Assembly: GCF_014836885.1 (NCBI RefSeq)
Contig: NZ_JACSPY010000001.1
Location: 1-64,000 of the forward strand
DNA: 64,000 nucleotides
Source: Brevibacterium gallinarum
GTDB lineage: Bacteria > Actinomycetota > Actinomycetes > Actinomycetales > Brevibacteriaceae
Reading direction: 5' to 3'
Shown: positions 1 to 8,700 of the stretch, piece by piece
How the letters are laid out: every line of letters starts with the position of its first letter
Numbering within the stretch: the first letter of the stretch is position 1
Position numbers and translations under genes: made by a program
The notes under the pieces: model-generated
What the model saw: only the letters and a program-made list of their open reading frames with translations
Databases searched by the model: none
What the model was told of the DNA's origin: nothing

Positions 1-63
1 CCTCGATCCTGGACACCCTCGACCTGTGCTTGCGGCAGGCACGCCGCCAGTCACCCCTTGGAA
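1..63. other. window edge, no supported gene
   Basis: The first 63 bases precede the stop codon of the leftmost minus-strand gene. On the plus strand a frame open from base 3 runs to a TGA at 138-140, so this could be the tail of an upstream gene that overlaps convergently, but too little is visible to recognise a family or even to choose a frame. Nothing else is seen here. Confidence 0.3.
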
Positions 64-1749
64 TCAATCATCTAGGGGTGCGACCGGGGGAGGAGGGGTC
101 TTCATATCCGGGTGGCGGAGTGCACCTCGCGGTTCGCTGATGCCCAGCGGTTGACCCCAGTACGGGTGGACGGCGCGCCCGCCGAGCCAGGCGGCCAGCT
201 GCGGCATTGTCAGCGCGAGGCGGGGTGCTAGCGTGATCGCGAGGACCTCTATGAGCAGGCCCCAGAGGGCGAAGATGAGGAACGTCCACGGCAGCAGGCC
301 GACACTGAGATTCAGCATCGCCGGGATCTCGCCGTCGAACAGCTCGGCACCCTGCCCGCTTACCCGGCCGCTGACGGTGACCGGCAGCAGCACAAGTGAG
401 AGCAGCCCCCACAGCAGACCGAAGGCGACCGGCAGCTGCCAGATCGCGGTCCACGGACTGGAGACGCCGGGCTGGTGTGCCCAGCTCGGCCGGCGTGTGA
501 CGGCCGCGGCGACCGCCGCGATGAAGGCGGCCAGCAGCACGGCCAGGAGCCCGAGCCACAGGGTGCCCGGGATTGTGTCGCTGAACATGGTGACCGCTGT
601 CGAACCGCCCTCATGACCGTCACCGGCCAGTGCGCTGCCGCTGGCACTCAGGCCGCCGAGGTGGGTTAGCGCTGCCATCATGAGGGCGGCGGTGCCGGCG
701 AGCAGCGGCACGAAGCTGCCGTTGACATCGAAGTGCAGCGGCAGGACGAAGAAGCTGACGATGAGGAAGATCGTGCCGACGACGACGAGATGCAGCAGCG
801 CGGTGCGTGCTGGCGCTGCGGCGTAGCGCAGCCACGGGAGCCCGGCGGCATCGCAGCCGCGGTGGTGGCCGAGGATCCGGCCGATCGTCGTGGCGATGAG
901 GATGAAGATGAGCGGCAGGAAGAACGTCCGCGGAGTCACGGCGGAGAACTCGATGGAGGCAGAGAAGTAGTCTTCGGTGATGGTCGAGCGGGAGGCGAAG
1001 ATGAGCTGGAGCAGGAACAGCACGGTGGTCAGCGCCAAGGTCGTCAGGCCGATGCGGATCCAGAATGCCGCGATCGTACGCGAGGGGTGGCGCCGTTCGC
1101 TCAGCATCGACCACCACACCAGGGCGGTGGTGAACACGGCGGTGATGAGCAGCGGGGCGCCGGCGAAGTGCACTGCCGCTGAGGCGCTGAGCTCATCGAA
1201 GGCCTGACCGCTGAATCGCAGTGCGGCTGACCCGCCGAGGGCGAGGGCGAAGAGGATGAAGGGCAGCACGAAGCCGAGCGATCCGGTCGGCAGGTCGTCA
1301 GCGAAGTCGGTGATGGCGTCGTTGATGGTGGAGACGATGATGACGGAGATGATGAGCGAGGCGATGAAGCCGGCGGCCAGCCCGATGGCAGCGGTCACGA
1401 GGCCCTCGCGGATCGTCAACCCGTCGATGGGGCTCTGGCGGGCCGGCCATGGGCCGGTGGGAAAGCTGTAGGTCCCCTGCTGCGGTTGCGAGCCTGGGTA
1501 GGGTCCGGCGGGCTGACTGTAGACCTGCTGCTGTCCGTAGGCCTGCTGCTGTCCGTAGGCCTGCTGCTGTCCGTAGGCCTGCTGTTGGCTGTAGGCCTGC
1601 TGGTGATAGACCGGCTGCGAACCGGGAGCCGGCTGCGGTCCGGTGGCCGGCTGCGGCGGTATGGAAGGGGGTGACGGGATGCCTTGCTGACCGGGGTTCG
1701 AGCCGGGCGGGTTCTCAGGTGTCTGGTCCGGTGGCGGCTGGTCGGTCAT
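64..1749 (-). CDS. polytopic membrane protein with Gln/Tyr-repeat N-terminus
   Basis: I do not recognise this 561-residue protein. Residues 1 to about 105 are cytoplasmic-looking low-complexity sequence rich in Pro, Gln, Ala and Tyr with a YGQQQA-type hexapeptide repeated about four times. The remainder carries roughly nine or ten hydrophobic segments, including one pair around residues 110-175 and several between 200 and 500, and ends in a short Pro-rich tail. No catalytic motif is evident. The start is ATG at 1749 with AAGGAG six bases upstream. It is divergent from the next gene, whose product also has a Gln/Pro-rich N-terminus followed by a membrane segment, so the two may be functionally related (inference). 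Confidence 0.75.
   Translation of the reverse strand: MTDQPPPDQTPENPPGSNPGQQGIPSPPSIPPQPATGPQPAPGSQPVYHQQAYSQQQAYGQQQAYGQQQAYGQQQVYSQPAGPYPGSQPQQGTYSFPTGPWPARQSPIDGLTIREGLVTAAIGLAAGFIASLIISVIIVSTINDAITDFADDLPTGSLGFVLPFILFALALGGSAALRFSGQAFDELSASAAVHFAGAPLLITAVFTTALVWWSMLSERRHPSRTIAAFWIRIGLTTLALTTVLFLLQLIFASRSTITEDYFSASIEFSAVTPRTFFLPLIFILIATTIGRILGHHRGCDAAGLPWLRYAAAPARTALLHLVVVGTIFLIVSFFVLPLHFDVNGSFVPLLAGTAALMMAALTHLGGLSASGSALAGDGHEGGSTAVTMFSDTIPGTLWLGLLAVLLAAFIAAVAAAVTRRPSWAHQPGVSSPWTAIWQLPVAFGLLWGLLSLVLLPVTVSGRVSGQGAELFDGEIPAMLNLSVGLLPWTFLIFALWGLLIEVLAITLAPRLALTMPQLAAWLGGRAVHPYWGQPLGISEPRGALRHPDMKTPPPPVAPLDD
1523..1612. repeat. 18-bp coding tandem repeat
   Basis: Units of 18 bp start at 1523, 1541, 1559 and 1577, with a partial unit from 1595. 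The middle copies are identical and the outer ones degenerate. On the minus strand each unit encodes one YGQQQA-like hexapeptide of the leftmost membrane protein. Copy number is likely to vary between strains. Confidence 0.85.
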
Positions 1750-1972
1750 GACGGCTCCTTGGCTCAGTCGCCTTCGCCTGGGGAGGGGCGAAGCTGCTGC
1801 GACGTCGATTCAGTTCTCGTCTCCCACTGATGGCCGAGCGACCCGCGCGAGGATGAGCGGACGGCAAGGCTCCTTGGCGCCCACGATACAAGAACCTGAA
1901 CGCGCTGTGTATGGTTCATAAGAGAACAGTCAGTCCATGGGTGAGGTGCCGCCGAGGACAGGAGACAGAGCC

Positions 1973-2797
1973 ATGAGTGTTCCGCCCCAGGGAGATCCGC
2001 AGCACAACGGCTGGAACCAGCCGCAGGGCCACTGGCCTGCGCCGCAGCAGCCCCAGCAGCCGCAGGGACACTGGCCGGCGCCTCAGCAGCAGCCCCCGGC
2101 CGGCTACCCGCCCCACGCCCAGCAGCCCGGCCAGCCCTACACCGTCGGCCCGCCCTACACTGCTGGCCCGCAGCCCCCGCAGCAGCGCCGGAAGCGCGGT
2201 CCCTGGCCGGTGATCCTCGGCATCGTGCTCGTGCTGGCACTCGGCGGCGGCATCGGCTGGGGAGCCATCCAGCTGTTCGGCTCCGACGACGACTCCGATG
2301 CCACCGCCGCCCCGAGCGCGCCGCCGTCGGCTGCACCCACCGAGGATCCGACCGGCGGGGAGACCAGCGATGAGGGCGCCGACCCGACCGGCGAGGCGAG
2401 CGACGGCGCCCTGCCCGACGATCCGGCCGAGGCGCTCAGACAGCGCATCGACACCGACGCCTCGGCGGTGGCCGCCGACATCGAGGGCAGCTGGGTGCCG
2501 CAGCTGAGCTCGAAGAAGGTCGGCCTCGAAGCCGAGGGCCGGACGTGGGACGAGCAGGCGATCCTCGATGAGCATGAGCGGCTGCGCGAGGAGCACCCGC
2601 GCGTCAAGCTGCTGTGGTCCGGGGACTACGCGAGCTTCAAGAGCAAGGACTTCTACGTCACGATCGTCGGCATCACCTTCGACGACCCTGACCAGGCGCT
2701 CGCCTGGTGCGGCTCCCACGGCCTCGACGCCGACTCCTGCTACGCGAAGAAGATCAGCACCACCGGCGGCCACGACGGCACGACGAAGACGCGCTGA
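1973..2797 (+). CDS. membrane-anchored protein with Pro/Gln-rich N-terminus
   Basis: Unrecognised 274-residue protein. Residues 1-70 are Pro/Gln-rich and contain two copies of a PQGHWPAPQQ-like decapeptide. One hydrophobic segment follows a basic RRKRG stretch at about residues 70-95, then an acidic Ser/Pro/Thr/Asp linker and a folded C-terminal domain of about 120 residues with two cysteines near the end. The layout suggests a type II protein with its C-terminal domain outside the membrane. Start ATG 1973 is preferred over the in-frame ATG at 1937 because AGGAGA lies eight bases before it. Its TGA overlaps the next ATG by one base, so the two genes are probably translationally coupled. Confidence 0.75.
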   Translation: MSVPPQGDPQHNGWNQPQGHWPAPQQPQQPQGHWPAPQQQPPAGYPPHAQQPGQPYTVGPPYTAGPQPPQQRRKRGPWPVILGIVLVLALGGGIGWGAIQLFGSDDDSDATAAPSAPPSAAPTEDPTGGETSDEGADPTGEASDGALPDDPAEALRQRIDTDASAVAADIEGSWVPQLSSKKVGLEAEGRTWDEQAILDEHERLREEHPRVKLLWSGDYASFKSKDFYVTIVGITFDDPDQALAWCGSHGLDADSCYAKKISTTGGHDGTTKTR

Positions 2798-3342
2798 TGA
2801 GCACCCGCAGCCAGGACACCGCCGCGATCGCCCGCGCCACCGGCCGCAGCTGGGCGGAGATCTCAGGCGCCTTCACCGCCGCCGGGGGTGAGTCGCTGTC
2901 CCACCGCGAGCTCGCCGCCGTCGCAGCGGAGCTCTTCACCGGCATCGACAATCCCGGCTGGTGGGCCCAGGGCGCGGCCGTGGCCTACGAGCAGCAGATC
3001 GGCCGCCGGCTGCCCGGCCAGCGCGCCGACGGCAGCTTCGAGGTCAGTGTGACGAAGACGGTGCCCGGCGACCCCGATGAGGCGCTGGCGGCCTTCGAGA
3101 CCCTCATGGCTGCGCGCACCGAGCTGGGCGGGGTCCCCTTCGCCGCGGCGCCGGTGACCTCGCGGACCCAGAAGTGGCGCTACTGGCGGGTCCCGTTGGC
3201 CGACGGCACCCGCATCGCCGCGACGATCGGCACCCGCCGGCCCGGCGCCTCGGGCGTGGCCGTGCAGGTCAGCCGGCTCACCGGACCCGAGGCGGTCGAG
3301 ACATGGCGTGAGCACGTGCGCAGTCTGCTGGCTGGGATGTGA
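2797..3342 (+). CDS. SRPBCC/DUF4287-like protein
   Basis: This 181-residue soluble protein begins with a segment of about 50 residues reminiscent of DUF4287 (ATGRSW motif and an amphipathic helix). A motif near GWWAQGAAVAYEQ and a later WRYWRVPLADGTRI stretch resemble the SRPBCC (START-like, AHSA1-type) ligand-binding fold seen in actinobacterial proteins of this size. No active site can be assigned. It starts at the ATG that overlaps the preceding TGA (TGATG), so it is almost certainly cotranscribed with the anchored protein upstream. Family assignment is moderate; function is unknown. Confidence 0.7.
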   Translation: MSTRSQDTAAIARATGRSWAEISGAFTAAGGESLSHRELAAVAAELFTGIDNPGWWAQGAAVAYEQQIGRRLPGQRADGSFEVSVTKTVPGDPDEALAAFETLMAARTELGGVPFAAAPVTSRTQKWRYWRVPLADGTRIAATIGTRRPGASGVAVQVSRLTGPEAVETWREHVRSLLAGM

Positions 3343-3343
3343 G

Positions 3344-3372
3344 CGGACAGCCACCGGCACCGGGACTACCAT
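3344..3372 (+). promoter_or_regulatory. promoter of argA, leaderless start
   Basis: CGGACA at 3344-3349 and TACCAT at 3367-3372 are separated by 17 bp. The first base of the ATG at 3379 is exactly seven positions after the last base of the -10, so the start codon should be +1 of a leaderless mRNA. No Shine-Dalgarno is present before this ATG, which agrees. Confidence 0.6.
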
Positions 3373-3378
3373 GACGAC

Positions 3379-4005
3379 ATGACTGCCGACCCGACCAGCC
3401 CGCAGCCGCCCGCGCACGAGCCGACCGCAAGCGAGCCGACCGCCTCGGCGCCGGCGTGGGCCGAACGCGACTTCACCCACCGCGAGCTGCCCGGCGGGCT
3501 CATCATGCGCCGAGCGCGCACAAGCGATGTCACCGCGATCCGCAGGCTCGTCCAGCCGATGGTCGATGCGCGGATCCTCGTGGCGAAGGAGGCCGTCAAC
3601 TACTTCGAGGGCCTGCACGAGTTCCGGCTTGTGACCGACCCGCACGCAGACGGTGGGGAGCGGGTCGTCGGCTGTGCGGCGCTGCACGTGCTGTGGGAGG
3701 ACCTCGCCGAGGCGCGCACGGTGGCGACCGACCCGGACTACCGGGGGCGGGGGGTCGGGCGGATGCTCATGGAGCAGCTGCTCGCCGATGCCCAGGCGAT
3801 CGGGGTGCAGCGGGTGTTCTGCCTGACGTTCGAGACCCGTTTCTTCACCTCGCTGGGCTTCGAGCAGATCACCGGCACCCCGGTCTCACCGGAGGTCTAC
3901 GTCGAGCTGCTGCACTCCCATGATGAGAACGTCGCCGAGTTCCTCGACCTGGCCCGCGTCAAACCCAATACGCTCGGCAATACGCGCATGATGAAGCACC
4001 TCTGA
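3379..4005 (+). CDS. argA: amino-acid N-acetyltransferase, short ArgA type
   Basis: GNAT-fold acetyltransferase of 208 residues, like the single-domain N-acetylglutamate synthase of mycobacteria (Rv2747 type). It would transfer acetyl from acetyl-CoA to glutamate in the first step of arginine synthesis. After a Pro/Thr-rich N-terminal extension of about 35 residues comes the acetyl-CoA motif RGRGVGR (residues 122-128). The family-specific C-terminal block (LTFETRFF, then AEFLDLARVKPNTLGN) is well conserved. Translation probably begins at the 5' end of the mRNA. No other arginine gene is nearby. It converges with mutY. Confidence 0.85.
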   Translation: MTADPTSPQPPAHEPTASEPTASAPAWAERDFTHRELPGGLIMRRARTSDVTAIRRLVQPMVDARILVAKEAVNYFEGLHEFRLVTDPHADGGERVVGCAALHVLWEDLAEARTVATDPDYRGRGVGRMLMEQLLADAQAIGVQRVFCLTFETRFFTSLGFEQITGTPVSPEVYVELLHSHDENVAEFLDLARVKPNTLGNTRMMKHL

Positions 4006-4016
4006 GACCGGCGGAC

Positions 4017-4031
4017 GCCCCGGTTCGGGGC
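4017..4031. terminator. hairpin between convergent argA and mutY
   Basis: A GCCCCG / CGGGGC stem with a three-base loop lies between the stop codons of two convergent genes. There is no T-run, so it is only a candidate bidirectional terminator. Confidence 0.4.
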
Positions 4032-4048
4032 CTCCCACGGCGGGCCGC

Positions 4049-5053
4049 TCAGTGCGGCAGGTGCAGCCTGCCGCCGGACTCGGCCGCCAGCCCGTCGGCG
4101 ATGAGCGCATCGACGAGCCGGCCGATCCGCTGCCCGTCGCCGAGCTCGCGCACCCGCAGGATCGCCGCCTCCACCGTCCCAGCGGCGAACCCCGGGTCGA
4201 ACCACGGGTCGGACTCCGGGTCGAACTCGGTCGCCGAGGCGGTCAGCAGCTCGCGGGCGACCGGCGCCTCGGCGGCCTTGAGGACGGCCATGATCGCACC
4301 GCGCAGCTGCCGGTCGGTGCCGTGCCAGGCCTGGGTCTTGGGCCTGCGGGCGGGGTCGTCTCCTGCCGGGCGGCCGGCGGCCAGCCAGCGGCACTGCTTG
4401 GCCAGCGGGCAGACCTCGCAGCGCGGGCTGCGGGAGGTGCAGACCAGCGCGCCGAGCTCCATCACCCCGGCATTCCACGCCACGTGACGGGCACCCGGGG
4501 CATCCGGTCCGGCGGGCACGAACTGGGCGGCCCACGCGGTCTCCGACTTCGTCAGCGCACCCTTGGGGTGGGCATGGCCGTCGAAGGCGCGGGCGAGCAC
4601 CCGGCGGATGTTGACGTCGAGAACAGTGGTGCGCTGCCCGCACGCGAACGCGGCGACCGCAGCGGCGGTGTAGGCGCCGATCCCCGGCAGCGCGCGCAGG
4701 GTCTGCTCATCACACGGCACCTGGTCGCCGTGCTCTGAGGCGATGACGGCCGCGCTGTCTTTCAGGCGCAGGGCCCGGCGCGGGTAGCCGAGCGAATCCC
4801 AGGCGCGCAGCACCTCGGCGGTGGGCGCGGCGGCGAGGTCGGACGGTGCCGGCCAGCGGGCCATCCAGTCCCGCCAGCGGGGCGCGACCCGGGCGACCGG
4901 GGTCTGCTGGGACATGATCTCGGAGACGAGCACCGCCCACGCCGAGGTGCCCGGCGCCCGCCACGGCAGGTCCCGGGCGTGGGCGTCGAACCAGGTGAGG
5001 ACCGCCTCGTGCGCGGCGGCGAGGTCGGTTTCGGTAGGTGTCCGGTGTGTCAT
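4049..5053 (-). CDS. mutY: A/G-specific adenine glycosylase MutY
   Basis: MutY removes adenine mispaired with 8-oxoguanine in base-excision repair. The 334-residue protein has the HhH-GPD fold: catalytic Glu45 in SEIMSQQT, the helix-hairpin-helix LPGIGAYTAAA (122-132) and catalytic Asp146 in VLDVNIRR. The 4Fe-4S cluster ligands are complete (Cys205, 212, 215, 221; spacing C-x6-C-x2-C-x5-C). The C-terminal third is the shorter NUDIX-like domain. ATG 5053 is preferred because GGAAG lies upstream; the open frame continues far beyond it and into the divergent gene's promoter. Actinobacteria generally lack MutS/MutL, which makes this enzyme and radA notable repair genes here. Confidence 0.95.
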   Translation of the reverse strand: MTHRTPTETDLAAAHEAVLTWFDAHARDLPWRAPGTSAWAVLVSEIMSQQTPVARVAPRWRDWMARWPAPSDLAAAPTAEVLRAWDSLGYPRRALRLKDSAAVIASEHGDQVPCDEQTLRALPGIGAYTAAAVAAFACGQRTTVLDVNIRRVLARAFDGHAHPKGALTKSETAWAAQFVPAGPDAPGARHVAWNAGVMELGALVCTSRSPRCEVCPLAKQCRWLAAGRPAGDDPARRPKTQAWHGTDRQLRGAIMAVLKAAEAPVARELLTASATEFDPESDPWFDPGFAAGTVEAAILRVRELGDGQRIGRLVDALIADGLAAESGGRLHLPH

Positions 5054-5078
5054 CGTCGTCGCTTCCATCTGCAGCCCG

Positions 5079-5084
5079 TAGGCT
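5079..5084 (+). promoter_or_regulatory. -10 hexamer TAGGCT
   Basis: TAGGCT ends seven bases before the ATG at 5092, the spacing expected for a leaderless or one-base-leader transcript. A -35 is not convincing. Confidence 0.4.
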
Positions 5085-5091
5085 TCAGGTG

Positions 5092-5874
5092 ATGTCTCCT
5101 TCTGCGCGTGGTCAGGGTTCCCAGCGGCGCCGGCCGGGTTCGGCCCGCGGCGCGCGCCCGGCCGCCCGTTCGACGGCCCGGTCGGCAGCCCGTTCGGCGG
5201 CTGGTCCCGGGGGCGGCGGTCCGCGCCGCCCCGACCCTGCAGTCTATCGCCGCCGGCGCATCGTCGTCGGCGTGCTCGCACTCATCGTCGTGTGCCTGCT
5301 CGTGCTCGGCATCGTGCTCATGGTCAAGGCGATCCAGAAGGTGCGCCAGGACTCCCGCGATCAGGCCGCAGCCGAGGCGGCGGCCGCCCAGTCGCCGGAA
5401 CCGACCCTCCCAGCCCCGACCGGGGACGAGGCCTCGGGCGCCTGCCCGGCCGATGCCGTGGAGATCATCGCCGGCACCGATGAGGAATCCTACGCGCCCG
5501 GCGCCTCGGCGACCCTGGAGCTGACGGTGAAGAACAACCACGACGTCGCGTGTGCGATCTCGGTGGGCCCGGAGCATCAAGTCTTCGAGATCCGCCAGGG
5601 CGGCAAGACGCAGTGGTCGACGGAGTACTGCACGCCGGGCGGGGACGAGGCGGATGAGGATGTGCGCGTCTTCGCTCCGGGCACCGAGCGCAAGTCGACG
5701 CTCAAATGGCAGATGATCCCAACGGACAAGAACTGCAACCGCACCGGTGACTCGTTCACGGCAGGCGACTACGAGCTGGTGACGAAGCTCGGCGAGGTGG
5801 AGAGCAAGCCTGCGCACTTCACGGTTGAGGAGCCATCGCCGGAGCCGACCGAAAAGCCCGAAGACGAGGGCTGA
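5092..5874 (+). CDS. membrane-anchored extracellular Ig-like protein (DUF4232-like)
   Basis: Unassigned 260-residue protein. It has an Arg/Ala/Ser-rich basic N-terminus (about residues 1-45), one hydrophobic helix (about 60-85), an Ala/Pro-rich linker, and a C-terminal beta-rich domain of about 130 residues with conserved cysteines and a long acidic Pro/Glu tail. The LELTVKNNHDVACAI stretch resembles DUF4232/BsuPI-type extracellular domains. Probably a surface-exposed anchored protein. Start ATG 5092 is divergent from mutY with only 38 bp between them. The stop codon is followed by several near-copies of its own last bases. Confidence 0.7.
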   Translation: MSPSARGQGSQRRRPGSARGARPAARSTARSAARSAAGPGGGGPRRPDPAVYRRRRIVVGVLALIVVCLLVLGIVLMVKAIQKVRQDSRDQAAAEAAAAQSPEPTLPAPTGDEASGACPADAVEIIAGTDEESYAPGASATLELTVKNNHDVACAISVGPEHQVFEIRQGGKTQWSTEYCTPGGDEADEDVRVFAPGTERKSTLKWQMIPTDKNCNRTGDSFTAGDYELVTKLGEVESKPAHFTVEEPSPEPTEKPEDEG

Positions 5875-5929
5875 ACGCAGGGCTGACGGGTGGAGTCAGG
5901 GCTGAGCGCAAGGCTGAGCGCAGGGCTGA
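5866..5929. repeat. degenerate AGGGCTGA repeats spanning a stop codon
   Basis: Copies of (G)CAGGGCTGA, some with one change, end at 5874, 5886, 5905, 5917 and 5929. The first contains the stop codon of the upstream gene, and the second gives another in-frame TGA twelve bases later. The repeats fill the space between two convergent genes. They look like products of slippage. Confidence 0.7.
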
Positions 5930-5949
5930 CCGACCCGAATGGAGCGCCT

Positions 5950-7062
5950 TCAGTTCTCGTGGACTTCCTCTTCGATCCGGTTGAGGCCCTCGCGTACGAT
6001 CCGCGCGCGGTGCTCGCCGACGCCCTCGACGGATTTGAGCTCTGAGAGCTCGGCAGCCAGCAGCTCGGTGAAGCGGCCGAAGTGCTCGGCGAGCCGGTCG
6101 ACGACCACCGGGGGCACACGGCGGATCGTCGAGAGCAGCCGGTAGCCCAGCGGGTAGACGTAGCGGTCGAGGGATTCGCTGGCGGCAGAGGAGCCGATGG
6201 TACGGGCGACGATGTCGATGTCGATGAGGTCGTGGCCGGGCAGCGCGGCGAGATTGTGCAGGACGTTGTCGATCGAGTCGTGCTCGGGGATCGCGTCGAT
6301 GTAGTCGCGCAGCAGGTGGTGCTGGCTGTCGCTGCGGGGACCGACGAGCTCATCATGCTGCAGGGTGATGAGGCGGGCGTCGTCGCCGAGCTCGAGGATG
6401 TAGGTCTGGATCTCCTTCGAGATCCGGCGCACCATCTCCTGGCGCTGCAGGACGACGAGCATATCGGCCAAGGTGGCCCGGTCGACGATCTCCAGATACG
6501 TCAGCGTCGCGGTGACCTCGTCGAGGCGGTGCTTGTAGCGCTCCAGGGTGTCGAGCGCCTGGTTGGCGCGGGCGAGGATCCTGTCGGAGGTCTCGAGCAC
6601 ATGCCGGATGCTGTGCACGTAGACCTGGATGATCTGCATCGACTGGCTGACGGAGATGACGGGGAACCCGGTCTGCTTGGCCACGCGCTCAGCGGTGCGG
6701 TGGCGGGTGCCGGATTCCTGTGTGTCGATCGAGGGGTCGGGCAGCAGCTGCACGCCTGCGGTGTGGATGTGGGAGGCGTCGCGGCTGAGCACGATGGCGC
6801 CGTCGAGTTTGGCCAGCTCGCGCAGGCGGGTGGCGGAGAATTCGATGTCGATGTTGAATCCGCCGGTGGAGATCGAGTCGACGACCTTCGATGAGCCGAG
6901 CACGATGAGTGCGCCGGTGCGGCCGCGCAGGACCCGTTCGAGACCGTCGCGCAGCTCGGTGCCCGGGGCGACGGCTGCGAGTGTGGAGAGGACGAGATCG
7001 TAGCTGGTCTGGTCGACCTCGCGCTGAGCGTCAAGGAAGAGGGGATTTGTCGCCGCGCGCAC
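5950..7062 (-). CDS. disA: DNA integrity scanning diadenylate cyclase DisA
   Basis: DisA makes cyclic di-AMP from two ATP and scans DNA for branched structures. The 370-residue length is normal. The N-terminal DAC domain contains DGA at 87-89 and RHRTAER at 120-126, both essential for catalysis in the family; a coiled helical spine and a C-terminal helix-hairpin-helix (SVEGVGEHRARIV) for DNA binding follow. The start is GTG at 7062 with GGAGAG five bases upstream. It lies just downstream of radA, the order seen in many actinobacteria and firmicutes; RadA-type proteins restrain DisA activity in characterised systems. Confidence 0.97.
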   Translation of the reverse strand: MRAATNPLFLDAQREVDQTSYDLVLSTLAAVAPGTELRDGLERVLRGRTGALIVLGSSKVVDSISTGGFNIDIEFSATRLRELAKLDGAIVLSRDASHIHTAGVQLLPDPSIDTQESGTRHRTAERVAKQTGFPVISVSQSMQIIQVYVHSIRHVLETSDRILARANQALDTLERYKHRLDEVTATLTYLEIVDRATLADMLVVLQRQEMVRRISKEIQTYILELGDDARLITLQHDELVGPRSDSQHHLLRDYIDAIPEHDSIDNVLHNLAALPGHDLIDIDIVARTIGSSAASESLDRYVYPLGYRLLSTIRRVPPVVVDRLAEHFGRFTELLAAELSELKSVEGVGEHRARIVREGLNRIEEEVHEN

Positions 7063-7134
7063 CTATGCTCTCCGATCAGTATCTGCAGTCCTCTCAGTAG
7101 GCTAGCGAACCGTGTCGCGCCCCGGCGGGGAATA

Positions 7135-7154
7135 CTGTTGCGAATGAGCAACAG
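7135..7154. other. inverted repeat between radA and disA
   Basis: CTGTTGC and GCAACAG arms of 7 bp flank a six-base loop in the 147-bp gap between radA and disA. No T-run follows on the minus strand, so it may be a processing or pausing hairpin, or be fortuitous. Confidence 0.35.
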
Positions 7155-7209
7155 TTGTGTTGCCGATCTGCCGCAATCCTCATGGCGGCAAGGGGCATTG
7201 CTGCGTTCC

Positions 7210-8601
7210 TCAGCGCGCGGTGTTGTTGAGTTCGAGGCCCATGGAGGCCTCGACGGCCTGCCGGATGCTGTCGCATTCGCTGACCTCCATGCCGCGCGGG
7301 ACGGTGACGTTGTTCAGTCCGCCGGCAGCGACGATCGCATGGCTGACGCCCTGCCGGTACGCCTCCTCCAGCCGCTGCTCGATGCCGGGGACATTGCGGA
7401 TCTCACCGGACAGGCTGATCTCCCCGATGCCGATGACCCGGTTCTCCAACGGGCGGAACTGCCAGGCGGACTCCAGCGCAAGCGCCAGTGCCAGGTCGGC
7501 AGCCGGTTCGACGACCTTGGCGCCGCCGACGGTGGAGGCGTAGACATCGCATTCGGCGAAGCTGTGCAGCATCGGCTCGCTGTTGAGCACCGCGAGCGTC
7601 ATCGCCAGCCGGTTGGCATCGAGCCCGCTGACTGTGCGCCGCGGCGCCCCCTTCGTCTGCTTGTCGACGAGCGTCTGGATCTCCACGAGCAGGTGGCGTT
7701 TGCCCTCCTGCACGACTGTCAGGCACGAGCCCGGCGCGTGCCCGCTGCCGCGCGAGAGGAACAGGCCCGTGGGATCGGGCACCGACTGGATGCCGAGCTC
7801 GGTCATGTCGAAGCAGCCGACCTCATCGGTGGGTCCGTAGCGGTTCTTCACCGCGCGCAGCAGCCGCAGGCGGGAGTGCTTATCGCCTTCGAACTCGCAC
7901 ACGACGTCGACGAGGTGCTCCAGCAGGCGCGGGCCGGCAACCGTGCCGTCCTTGGTGATGTGCCCGACGAGCACCGTCGGCACGTCGAGTGACTTCGCTG
8001 CGCGGATGATCGCAGCCGCCACCTCGCGCACCTGCGTCACGCCGCCGGGCACGCCCTGCACCTCGGCAGAGGCCAGCGTCTGCACGGAGTCGATGATGAG
8101 CAGCTCCGGTTGGATCTCGACGATCATGCCGAGCACCGTGGCGAGGTCGGATTCGGCGGCCAGCAGCAGGTCGGGATGCATGGCGCCGATGCGCTCAGCG
8201 CGCAGCCGCACCTGCCCTGCCGATTCCTCACCGGTGATGTAGAGGGCGCGGCGTCCCTCACCTGACTCGCGCGAGGCCCGCCCGGCCACGTCGAGGAGAA
8301 GCGTGGACTTGCCGACTCCCGGCTCGCCGGCGAGCAGGATGACCGCACCTGGGACGACGCCGCCGCCGAGGACCCGGTCCAGTTCGGAGACCCCGGTGCG
8401 GAATGCGCGGGTGCGAGTTCCGTCGACTTCGGTGATCGGCTTGGCGAGCTTGCTCGCCGGCACTTCCTTGGCCTGCGTCTTGATCGCTGTTGCGCCACCG
8501 GCGGCTTCGGACTGCTCGAGAGTCCCCCATTCGCCGCAGCGCGAGCATCTGCCCAGCCACTTGATGCTGCTGTAGCCGCATTCCGTGCAGGTGTATGACA
8601 T
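7210..8601 (-). CDS. radA: DNA repair protein RadA
   Basis: RadA (Sms) is a hexameric RecA-like ATPase that helps branch migration and processing of recombination intermediates. Features in order: a C4 zinc finger (Cys5, 8, 19, 22), Walker A GEPGVGKST at 92-100, Walker B in LLIIDS near 167-172, the RadA-specific KNRYG motif at 252-256 (KNRFG in most family members), and a Lon-like C-terminal domain. 463 residues is typical. ATG 8601 is chosen over an in-frame start 33 bases upstream because it begins exactly at the zinc-finger N-terminus conserved in the family. Confidence 0.97.
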   Translation of the reverse strand: MSYTCTECGYSSIKWLGRCSRCGEWGTLEQSEAAGGATAIKTQAKEVPASKLAKPITEVDGTRTRAFRTGVSELDRVLGGGVVPGAVILLAGEPGVGKSTLLLDVAGRASRESGEGRRALYITGEESAGQVRLRAERIGAMHPDLLLAAESDLATVLGMIVEIQPELLIIDSVQTLASAEVQGVPGGVTQVREVAAAIIRAAKSLDVPTVLVGHITKDGTVAGPRLLEHLVDVVCEFEGDKHSRLRLLRAVKNRYGPTDEVGCFDMTELGIQSVPDPTGLFLSRGSGHAPGSCLTVVQEGKRHLLVEIQTLVDKQTKGAPRRTVSGLDANRLAMTLAVLNSEPMLHSFAECDVYASTVGGAKVVEPAADLALALALESAWQFRPLENRVIGIGEISLSGEIRNVPGIEQRLEEAYRQGVSHAIVAAGGLNNVTVPRGMEVSECDSIRQAVEASMGLELNNTAR

Positions 8602-8700
8602 GTGCCCAAGTCTGGCATGGGCCACGGACAACACGGCCTCCGCTGTGGATAACCGCAGGTCAGGCAGCGATGTCAGTGCCCTCTCCTAGGGTGGGAGGCA

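Noticed and set aside
3..140. C-terminal end of a gene entering from the left
   Set aside because: The frame is open, but only about 45 codons are visible, no family is recognisable and it would overlap the convergent gene by some 75 bases.
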